Below, one piece after another: positions 57,989-64,000 of a DNA stretch of 64,000 bases (its first letter is position 1; each line of letters starts with the position of its first letter). The stretch spans positions 4,650,001 through 4,714,000 of the forward strand of contig NZ_JACIBV010000001.1 in NCBI RefSeq assembly GCF_014195505.1, in the 5' to 3' direction. Both the position numbers and the translations under genes were made by a program. Under the pieces are notes generated by a model, which worked only from the letters and a program-made list of their open reading frames with translations, made no database searches and had not been told where the DNA came from. This DNA comes from Nonomuraea dietziae (GTDB taxonomy: Bacteria > Actinomycetota > Actinomycetes > Streptosporangiales > Streptosporangiaceae).

Positions 57989-59134
57989 TCAGAGGCGCTC
58001 GATGATCGTGACGTTGGCCTGGCCGCCGCCCTCGCACATCGTCTGCAGGCCGTAGCGGCCGCCGGTGCGCTCGAGCTCGTTCAGCAGCTTGGTCATCAGG
58101 ATCGCGCCGGTGCCGCCCAGCGGGTGGCCGAGGGCGATCGCGCCGCCGTTCGGGTTGACCTTGGCCGGGTCGGCCCCGAGCTCGCGGATCCACGCCAGCG
58201 GCACGGGCGCGAACGCCTCGTTGATCTCCGTGACGTCGATGTCGTCGATCGACAGCCCGGCCTTCTTCAGCGCCTTCTGGGTCGCGGGGATGGGCGCCGT
58301 GAGCATGTAGACGGGGTCGTCGCCGGTGAGGGCGAGCTGGTGGATGCGGGCGCGCGGGGTGAGCCCGTGGTCGCGGACCGCCTGCTCGGAGGCGATGAGC
58401 AGCGCGCCAGAGCCGTCGGAGATCTGCGACGACGTGGCCGCGGTGATGACGCCGTCCTCCTTCAGCGTCTTGAGGCTCGCCATCTTCTCCAGGGTGGTGT
58501 CGGGGCGCGGACCCTCGTCGTCCTCCACGCCGTTGACCGGGACGATCTGGTCCCTGAAGTAGCCGTTCGCGATCGCCTTGGCCGCCCTCTGGTGCGACTC
58601 GAAGGCGAACTTCTCCAGCTCTTCGCGGGTCAGGCCCCACTTCTGGCACATCAGCTCCGCGCCGCGGAACTGGGAGATCTCCTGCTTGCCGTACCGCTCG
58701 ACCCACATCTCGCCGAATGGGAAGGGCATGCCCTTCTCCAGGGCCGCGGTGATCGACGAGCCCATCGGGACGATGCTCATCGACTCGACGCCCGCCGCCA
58801 CGACCAGATCCTGCGTGCCGGACAGCACGCCCTGCGCGGCGAAGTGGATGGACTGCTGGGACGAGCCGCACTGGCGGTCGATGGTGACGCCCGCGGTCGT
58901 CTCGGGCAGCCCCGCGCTCAGCCAGGCGTTGCGGGCGATGTCCATGCTCTGCGGGCCGAACTGCATGACGCAGCCCATGATGACGTCCTCGACGGCCGCC
59001 GGGTCCACGCCGGTCCTGTCCATGAGCGCCTTCAGCGTGCGCGCGGCCAGGTCGGTGGGGTGGACGGTGGAAAGGCCGCCCTTCTTCTTACCGACGGGGG
59101 TGCGGACCGCCCCGACGATGTATGCCTCTGCCAC
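57989..59134 (-). CDS. Acetyl-CoA C-acyltransferase (thiolase)
   Basis: Thiolytic cleavage or condensation of acyl-CoA. It has 381 residues from GTG 59134, preceded by GGGAGG four bases upstream. The nucleophile is Cys89 (TIDRQCGSSQQS); NEAFAPVPLAWIRE, the His in IALGHPLGGTGA and the second Cys in CEGGGQANVTIIERL complete the active site. The best match is the degradative FadA5/FadA6-type group of actinobacteria. A symmetric site overlaps its upstream region. Confidence 0.88.
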   Translation of the reverse strand: MAEAYIVGAVRTPVGKKKGGLSTVHPTDLAARTLKALMDRTGVDPAAVEDVIMGCVMQFGPQSMDIARNAWLSAGLPETTAGVTIDRQCGSSQQSIHFAAQGVLSGTQDLVVAAGVESMSIVPMGSSITAALEKGMPFPFGEMWVERYGKQEISQFRGAELMCQKWGLTREELEKFAFESHQRAAKAIANGYFRDQIVPVNGVEDDEGPRPDTTLEKMASLKTLKEDGVITAATSSQISDGSGALLIASEQAVRDHGLTPRARIHQLALTGDDPVYMLTAPIPATQKALKKAGLSIDDIDVTEINEAFAPVPLAWIRELGADPAKVNPNGGAIALGHPLGGTGAILMTKLLNELERTGGRYGLQTMCEGGGQANVTIIERL

Positions 59135-59155
59135 AGTGCCTCCCGGGTCAAAACC

Positions 59156-59198
59156 GAGCAACATTCGGTCAGTGAGAGGTTACAACAGAATGTTGCTC
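59156..59198. promoter_or_regulatory. Operator-like inverted repeat before the thiolase gene
   Basis: GAGCAACATTC (59156-59166) and its exact inverse GAATGTTGCTC (59188-59198) enclose 21 bp. The right half also forms a compact palindrome CAACA-GAA-TGTTG. It lies 22-64 bp before the thiolase start, where a TetR-type regulator of acyl-CoA metabolism would be expected. Confidence 0.55.
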
Positions 59199-59273
59199 TG
59201 TGCCTGTGAGAGTCGCCTCACCCCAGCGTCTCCGCGGGGCTCTCCCTGTCCGCTCTCCGGCTCCAACCACCTT

Positions 59274-59379
59274 CCCGTACGGCTCCCGCCGGGTGAAGGC
59301 CACCGTGGGATGCCGGTTGCCGCCCGTCCATCACGCGTCCTCCAGCCCGACTTCGGTTCCCGCCGTCACGTCGCACCTG
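59274..59379 (+). repeat. Dispersed repeat, copy B
   Basis: Second copy of the ~100-bp element (CCCGTACGG...CCGCCCGTCCATCACGC...CTCCAGCCCGACTTCGG...CGCCGTCACGTCGC). Together with the inverted copy C it forms a 122-bp hairpin (59320-59441) with arms 17 bp and 14 bp perfect and 15 of 17 matched in between. Confidence 0.65.
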
Positions 59380-59383
59380 GATC

Positions 59384-59484
59384 CGGGCGACGTGACGGCG
59401 CCCGGCCGGAGTCGTGCTGGAGCGGCGTGATGGACGGGCGGTCAGGGGTGACGGCGGTGGGCTGGGGTGGGCCTGCCGTACGGG
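59384..59484 (-). repeat. Dispersed repeat, copy C (inverted)
   Basis: Inverted copy of the element. Read on the minus strand it runs CCCGTACGGC...CCACCCCAG...GTCACCCC...CCGCCCGTCCATCACGC, then CTCCAGCACGACTCCGGCCG and ACGTCGCCCG, closely matching copy A at 49092-49197. It lies between the thiolase and sortase genes. Confidence 0.65.
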
Positions 59485-59510
59485 CAGGATCCGGGCCGCG
59501 GCGCGGCGGA

Positions 59511-60254
59511 TCAGGAGCGGTGAGAACCGGTCATCGTCGCGTAGACGATGATGTTGTCGGTGTAGTGCCCCGTGCTGCGGTTGTAGGCGCCGCCACACGT
59601 GATCAGGTGCAGCTGCGCGTTGTCCTGGTCCCCGTAGACGCGCTGGGTCGGGAAGGTCGCCTTGCCTGTCTGCTCGACCCCGCCCACGGTGAACACCGCG
59701 GTCGTGCCGTCGCGTCGCTTCACCTCGATGACGTCGCCGTTGCGGATCTCGCCGAGCCTGCTGAACACCGCGCTTCTGGTCCTGGTGTCCTTGTGCCCCA
59801 GCATCACCGCGGGGCCCGCCTCACCCGCCGTGGAGCCGTGCCGGTACCAGCCGACCAGGTTCGGATTGTCGATCGGCGGGGTCTGGATCGCGCCCTTCCT
59901 GTCCACGCCGACCGACGAGACCGGCGCGTTGATGCCGAGCCGCTTGATGACCACCCTGAGCGGGTTCGAGGGCTGCATGGGCGGTGCGGGCACCACCTGG
60001 GGCAGCGGCGGCGGGGCCGTCGGGGGCGCCTCGAACAGCGCCTGCCTCGGCTGCCCCGAGGTGATCGCGTCGGGCTGGCTCGACAGCGACAGCGACTGCC
60101 GCCCCTCCGACAGGCCGTACTCCTCGGGGTTGAGCAGCATGAACACCAACCCCACGACCACGGTCAACACGCCCGCCACCGCGGCGAGGATCAGCGTGGA
60201 CCGCAGGATTCTGCTGCCGCGATCGTCATAGGGCTCGGGGTAGTGCGGCGCCAC
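59511..60254 (-). CDS. Class E/F-like sortase (second)
   Basis: 247 residues from GTG 60254, with AGGGG about ten bases upstream (a TTG at 60263 is an alternative overlapping the preceding stop). One N-terminal transmembrane helix (LILAAVAGVLTVVVGLVFML), a Pro-rich spacer (EAPPTAPPPLPQVVPAPPMQ), then the sortase domain: INAPVSSVGVDRKGAIQTPP, catalytic His in VMLGHKDT, catalytic Cys in LITCGG, then NRSTGHYTDNIIVYAT. It follows the exported protein gene at once, so both are one operon. Confidence 0.88.
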   Translation of the reverse strand: MAPHYPEPYDDRGSRILRSTLILAAVAGVLTVVVGLVFMLLNPEEYGLSEGRQSLSLSSQPDAITSGQPRQALFEAPPTAPPPLPQVVPAPPMQPSNPLRVVIKRLGINAPVSSVGVDRKGAIQTPPIDNPNLVGWYRHGSTAGEAGPAVMLGHKDTRTRSAVFSRLGEIRNGDVIEVKRRDGTTAVFTVGGVEQTGKATFPTQRVYGDQDNAQLHLITCGGAYNRSTGHYTDNIIVYATMTGSHRS

Positions 60255-60259
60255 GGGGG

Positions 60260-61588
60260 TCAACCCCTGGAGACGGAGCGGCGACGCAGGACCAGCCCGC
60301 CCGCCGCGGCGGCCAGCACGACCAGCGACCCGGTGAGCACGAACATCCGCCCGTCAGGCCCCATGTCCCCACCACCACCGGTCTCGGCGGCACCCTTGGG
60401 CGTCTTGGTCACCTTTCCGTTCCCCCCACCGACGGGGGTCTGGGTAACGGTCGCGGTGACGGTACGAGTGGGCTTGACACTGGCGCTGGTGCTCGCAGAG
60501 GGCGAAGGCGAGGGCGAAGGAGAGGTGCTCGCAGCGGTCACGGTGAAGGTGTGACTTTTCGGTACCGGGCTGGCCTGGACCGTGCACTTGTACTGGTACA
60601 CGGAGGTCGACGTTCCGAAGTAAATGTCCGAAGCCTTCAACGTCACCGTGCCGGCCGTGGTCGGCTTCACCTTGAAGCTGACCGAGGGGAAGGTGATCGG
60701 CGAGCCGGCGGTGAGAGTGGTGAGCGCCGCCTCCGCGGTCACCGAGGTGCCGGAGACGCCTGCCCCGCTCACAGAGGCGGTGGCGATGAACTTCGCTCCT
60801 GTGGTGAACCCGCCCGTGGGCACCGTCAACTGCCCACCCGTGTAGGTGGCGGGGACGGTCTGCTCCTCGTTGGCCTTGGCCGCTGTCGGCAGGGTCATGG
60901 CCACAGTGATAGTGGCGTCCTTCGGGTCCCCACTGCTCTGCGTGGCGCACTTGTAGGAGACTGTGTCGCCGCCCGTGCCTCCGCCCCCACCGGTGTTGAC
61001 CGGGATCACCATGCTCGGTGCAGTTCCCGTCGTAGGCGGAACATACGTGCATTCCGTCTCATCCGATGTCGACAGCGTGAAGAAGAGGCTGCCGCCAGTA
61101 GCGACCGGCACCGGAGTCACCGTCAACTGGCCGGCCGTCGTGGGAGCGGTGAACGTGCCCAGAAGCTCTGGAACGGTCGAGAACTCTTGGTCCTTATTGA
61201 GGGCGGGCACAGGAACAGCCGTCTTCTGCGCAGTCACTGTCGGAGAGGCGATGGTCGCCACGTTGACATCGCCCTCGATGGTCATCGTGCCAGCAGTCAC
61301 TGTCCGCCCCGCCTTGGGCTTGACCGTAAAGGCCCACTTGAGCTCGACGGATCCACCCGGTGCCACGGACTCGGGCCCGCTGATGGTCGCTGTCACTGGA
61401 TTGCCACCGAACGGTCCGTCTACGCAGTTGAACGTGACCGTCATCGACGGTGCCGCAGCGACCTCAGCCGCTGCCTCGGCGGGCGAGGCCAGACCGACTA
61501 TCGACCCGACGAAGAGAGCCAGCGTTCCCGCGAGGCCCAGGGCGGAGGTCTTCAGGGCGAGGCGGCGCCGCGCCTTTGACTTCTGCAC
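60260..61588 (-). CDS. Secreted, wall-anchored-type protein, sortase partner
   Basis: 442 residues from GTG 61588 (GGAGAGAG upstream). A signal peptide (ALKTSALGLAGTLALFVGSI...SPAEA) leads to two similar beta-rich domains with paired cysteines (TVTFNCVDGPFGGNP and SYKCATQSSGDPKD as their starts). A Ser/Pro/Thr linker (TSPSPSPSPSASTSASVKPT) precedes GAAETGGGG, then a transmembrane helix (MFVLTGSLVVLAAAAGGLVL) and the tail RRRSVSRG. It has the layout of a sortase substrate with an AETG-type signal. A weak promoter candidate (TGACGA-17-TAGGAT, minus strand, near 61673-61701) lies upstream. Confidence 0.75.
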   Translation of the reverse strand: MQKSKARRRLALKTSALGLAGTLALFVGSIVGLASPAEAAAEVAAAPSMTVTFNCVDGPFGGNPVTATISGPESVAPGGSVELKWAFTVKPKAGRTVTAGTMTIEGDVNVATIASPTVTAQKTAVPVPALNKDQEFSTVPELLGTFTAPTTAGQLTVTPVPVATGGSLFFTLSTSDETECTYVPPTTGTAPSMVIPVNTGGGGGTGGDTVSYKCATQSSGDPKDATITVAMTLPTAAKANEEQTVPATYTGGQLTVPTGGFTTGAKFIATASVSGAGVSGTSVTAEAALTTLTAGSPITFPSVSFKVKPTTAGTVTLKASDIYFGTSTSVYQYKCTVQASPVPKSHTFTVTAASTSPSPSPSPSASTSASVKPTRTVTATVTQTPVGGGNGKVTKTPKGAAETGGGGDMGPDGRMFVLTGSLVVLAAAAGGLVLRRRSVSRG

Positions 61589-61737
61589 TGTCTCTCTCCG
61601 TTCCAAACACAGCTAGTGACCGACTGCAACTGGCGTAACAGGATCCCAGTCCTTGGTCACGGTTCGGTAGAGATCCTACGAACTCTCCCTGTGAATCGTC
61701 ATCAAACTTCCAATATCCGCCCAAATTTCCCTGCCCG

Positions 61738-62511
61738 TTATCCCTTCTTCTTGGACAGGGTGGCGTAGACGATGACGTTGTCGTCGTAGTGGCCGTTCGC
61801 GCCGACCATCCCGCCGCAGGTGATCAGCCGCAGCTGGGAGTTGGTGACGTTGCCGTAGACGCGCTTGGTCGGGAAGGCCGACTTCTTGACCTGCTCGATC
61901 CCGCTCACCGTGAAGCGGGTGACCTTGCCGTCGGACCTGTAGACGTAGATGAAGTCGCCCTTCGCGAGCTCCTTCAGCCGCCTGAACACCGCGGCGCCGC
62001 TCTTGGTGGTGACGTGCCCGTTGATGATCGCCGGGCCCTTCTCGCCGGGGACCGGGCTGAAGCGGTACCAGCCGGTCAGGTTCGGCTTGCTCGTCGGCGG
62101 GGCCTGGAGCTCGCCCTTGGAGTCGACGGTGACCCCGCCGATCGGCGCGTTCACCTGGATCTTGGGGATGCGGATGCGGGTCGGCTTCGCCTTCTTGGCG
62201 GTGGGCTTGATCGGCGCCACGACCGCACCGGCAGGGGCGGGCGGGGGCGCGCTCAGCACGGCGGGGGCCAGCGGCTTGTTCGGCCCGCCAGGACCGACGC
62301 TCGGCAGGACGAACGCGTTGGCCACGTTGTACATGCCGACGGTCTCGCCGCCCTGGCCGGATTGGGCCATCGGCACGGCGCCGTCGGAGCCGTCGTCCAC
62401 CGGGGTGATGAAAGCCAGCAGGCCGGCCATGATGGTCGCCACGCCGCCAAGCGACCCGGCGATCAGCAGCCCGGGAAGGGCCCTGTTCAGCAGCGACTTC
62501 TGCTCGGTCAT
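61738..62511 (-). CDS. Class E/F-like sortase (third)
   Basis: 257 residues; GAGGGAGGGG precedes the ATG. An N-terminal helix (LPGLLIAGSLGGVATIMAGL), a Pro/Ala linker, and the sortase fold with INAPVSSV-like VNAPIGGVTVDSKGELQAPP, catalytic His in IINGHVTT and catalytic Cys in LITCGGMVGANGHYDDNVIV. No Arg lies between the Cys and the DN motif, unlike the other two sortases here. It follows the exported protein gene by 15 bp. Confidence 0.86.
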   Translation of the reverse strand: MTEQKSLLNRALPGLLIAGSLGGVATIMAGLLAFITPVDDGSDGAVPMAQSGQGGETVGMYNVANAFVLPSVGPGGPNKPLAPAVLSAPPPAPAGAVVAPIKPTAKKAKPTRIRIPKIQVNAPIGGVTVDSKGELQAPPTSKPNLTGWYRFSPVPGEKGPAIINGHVTTKSGAAVFRRLKELAKGDFIYVYRSDGKVTRFTVSGIEQVKKSAFPTKRVYGNVTNSQLRLITCGGMVGANGHYDDNVIVYATLSKKKG

Positions 62512-62526
62512 GATCCGCCCCTCCCT

Positions 62527-63951
62527 CTAACGCCGGTTCCCGGCGTGCGCGGCGCGCCGCCGTCTCATCACGACCCCGCCCGCCGCGCTCCCGAGGAGCA
62601 GCACGGACCCGCCTGCCAGCAGGGCGTACGGCTGCTGCAAGGCCACGGGCGCTTCCCCGGACGGCACACCGCCGAAGGGCGTCTTCTTCACCTGGGCCGC
62701 GACGTAGTTGGTCGCGGTCGGCCCCGAAGACGGCTTGGGCGTGGCGGTGGGGGTGGTGGTGGCCACGTTGCCGTGAACCGTGACGAGTCTGTCGGCCACG
62801 GTCCTGTCGTCGTGGTGGTTGTTGTTGCCGTTGTTGTTGTTCTGACCGGGTGGCGTGGTCGTCGGCGTGGAAGTCGGTGACTTGCTGGGCGTGACCGACG
62901 GCGAGGGCTGCCCCGTGGTGGGCGTGTCCGTCGGCGACGGACCTGGTCTGTCCTTGACCGTCACGTCGATCGACACCGGGCCGCTCACGATCTTGCAGGT
63001 GGCCCGGTGGAAGTCCGTGGGCACCGCGTCCTTGTTCGTGATCACCCGGAAGGCGTCGAGCCACGCCTTCCTCGTCGACGCGTTCGTGATCTTGATCTTG
63101 TGCTCGCCGTACGGGAGCCCGTTCAGCTCCCACAACGTGTGCCCGCCGTTGTGCACCTCGTTGACCGGGTCGCCGATGGCGTTCTTCGAGGGGTCCACGG
63201 ACCCCCGCACCCCGCCGTCGAGCTCGATCTCGACCGGACCGCCCTCGTGGTCTCGAGGCCCCACGTACTGCACACCCGTGCCGACGAACTTGAGCTCTGC
63301 CCAGGCGTACTGGCTGGAGGTCTCGTGGTAGTCGTTGTGGATGTGATTCTCCGACCTCGGACGGTCGTCGAACGGCGTCCAGCCGGGCCCGTAGGTGATC
63401 ACGTGGCCGCGCGGGTTGTCGATGTCGTTGCCGTCGTTGACGTTCGCCTCACCGTTCGGCGGCGCGAAGTCGACGACGATGTCCTTGGGCTCGATCTTGA
63501 TCACGCCCGGCTTGTTGAGCAGCCCCGGGTCGGAGATCCCCGCGGGCAGCGGCAGCTCCTTGTCGTACTGGAGTCCCTGCGCGATCGTGGTCGCACCCGT
63601 TGGCTGCAGGATGTTCTGCCAGGCACCGGCGATCTGGACGTTGCCCATGATGTTCATCACCGAGCCGCCGGCGTAGTAGCCGGGCGAGGTGAAACGGCTG
63701 GCGTCCTTGTAGGCGAGCGACCACTTGAGGTCGAGCGCCCCGCCGACGACGAGGTCGGTCGCGAACGTCAACCTGGTCCTGAGCCGGACGGGCGCGTACT
63801 TCGCGATGCTGGACGGGCCGGTACCCGAGCACTCGTAGTCGATGACCAGATCCGCGGGGGCCGCCGAGGCGGGGGCCGTCGGCAACAGCACGCAGGCGGC
63901 TGCGGTAAGCCCCACCGATCCGGCTGCTAAAGCGCTGCGCCACCGAGCCAC
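62527..63951 (-). CDS. Secreted modular protein with TM tail, sortase partner
   Basis: 474 residues from GTG 63951 (CGGAG six bases upstream). After a signal peptide (SALAAGSVGLTAAACVLLPT) comes a beta-rich region, then a galactose-binding-like sandwich (SSQYAWAELKFVGTGVQYVG, then GGPVEIELDGGVRGSVDPSK and GLPYGEHKIKITNASTRKAW), a Thr/Pro linker (PTGQPSPSVTPSKSPTST in part), an Asn-rich patch (GQNNNNGNNNHHDD), then a transmembrane helix (LLAGGSVLLLGSAAGGVVM) and RRRRAAHAGNRR. The helix is preceded by PFGGVPSGEAP, not a clear TG motif. It pairs with the third sortase. Confidence 0.72.
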   Translation of the reverse strand: MARWRSALAAGSVGLTAAACVLLPTAPASAAPADLVIDYECSGTGPSSIAKYAPVRLRTRLTFATDLVVGGALDLKWSLAYKDASRFTSPGYYAGGSVMNIMGNVQIAGAWQNILQPTGATTIAQGLQYDKELPLPAGISDPGLLNKPGVIKIEPKDIVVDFAPPNGEANVNDGNDIDNPRGHVITYGPGWTPFDDRPRSENHIHNDYHETSSQYAWAELKFVGTGVQYVGPRDHEGGPVEIELDGGVRGSVDPSKNAIGDPVNEVHNGGHTLWELNGLPYGEHKIKITNASTRKAWLDAFRVITNKDAVPTDFHRATCKIVSGPVSIDVTVKDRPGPSPTDTPTTGQPSPSVTPSKSPTSTPTTTPPGQNNNNGNNNHHDDRTVADRLVTVHGNVATTTPTATPKPSSGPTATNYVAAQVKKTPFGGVPSGEAPVALQQPYALLAGGSVLLLGSAAGGVVMRRRRAAHAGNRR

Positions 63952-64000
63952 GGCACACTCCGATCTCCCAGAAACCAAGAGCAGATCTTAAGGTTTCAAT

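Overview
The window is a high-GC stretch of an actinomycete chromosome, most likely from the Streptosporangiaceae (Nonomuraea/Streptosporangium type). The evidence is the fused str, S10, spc and alpha ribosomal clusters in actinobacterial order, many GTG/TTG starts, the mkl/mce genes between rplL and rpoB, lipoproteins of LppX type, nSTAND/WD40-type proteins and several class E/F-like sortases. No rRNA, CRISPR array, insertion sequence or prophage was seen.

Region 1 (1-30.5 kb, minus strand). Read in the direction of transcription, this is rpoB-rpoC, rpsL-rpsG-fusA-tuf, then the S10 operon (rpsJ-rplC-D-W-B-rpsS-rplV-rpsC-rplP-rpmC-rpsQ), the spc operon (rplN-X-E-rpsN-H-rplF-R-rpsE-rpmD-rplO), secY-adk, map, then infA-rpmJ-rpsM-K-D and the first codons of rpoA at the left edge. 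Between map and infA sit four non-ribosomal genes: a DUF1707 protein, a small secreted protein, and a translationally coupled membrane-anchored exported protein plus sortase. Good sigma70-type promoters precede rpoB and rpsL.

Region 2 (30.8-39.9 kb, minus strand). secE-nusG with an upstream tRNA-Trp, rplK-rplA, a lipoprotein, and rplJ-rplL with an L10 leader. The rplL-rpoB interval holds a reduced mce locus (Mkl ATPase, one shortened Mce protein, two Mce-associated proteins, no YrbE permease) and a decayed mannosyltransferase-like pseudogene.

Region 3 (40-49 kb). An aspartate-type aminotransferase, two ECF sigma factor/membrane-partner modules (one partner has a PASTA domain) flanking an adenosine deaminase, a large NB-ARC/LuxR regulator and a methyltransferase.

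Region 4 (49-59.2 kb). A long acyl-CoA dehydrogenase, an alpha/beta-hydrolase remnant, a three-gene sugar ABC importer without its own ATPase behind a DasR-like palindrome, a 45-residue basic peptide gene, what looks like a STAND/WD40 gene that has lost its NTPase, and a thiolase. A ~100-bp dispersed repeat occurs three times (49.1 and 59.3-59.5 kb).

Region 5 (59.5-64 kb, minus strand). Two further exported-protein/sortase pairs in tandem, matching the design of the pair at 2.5-3.8 kb.
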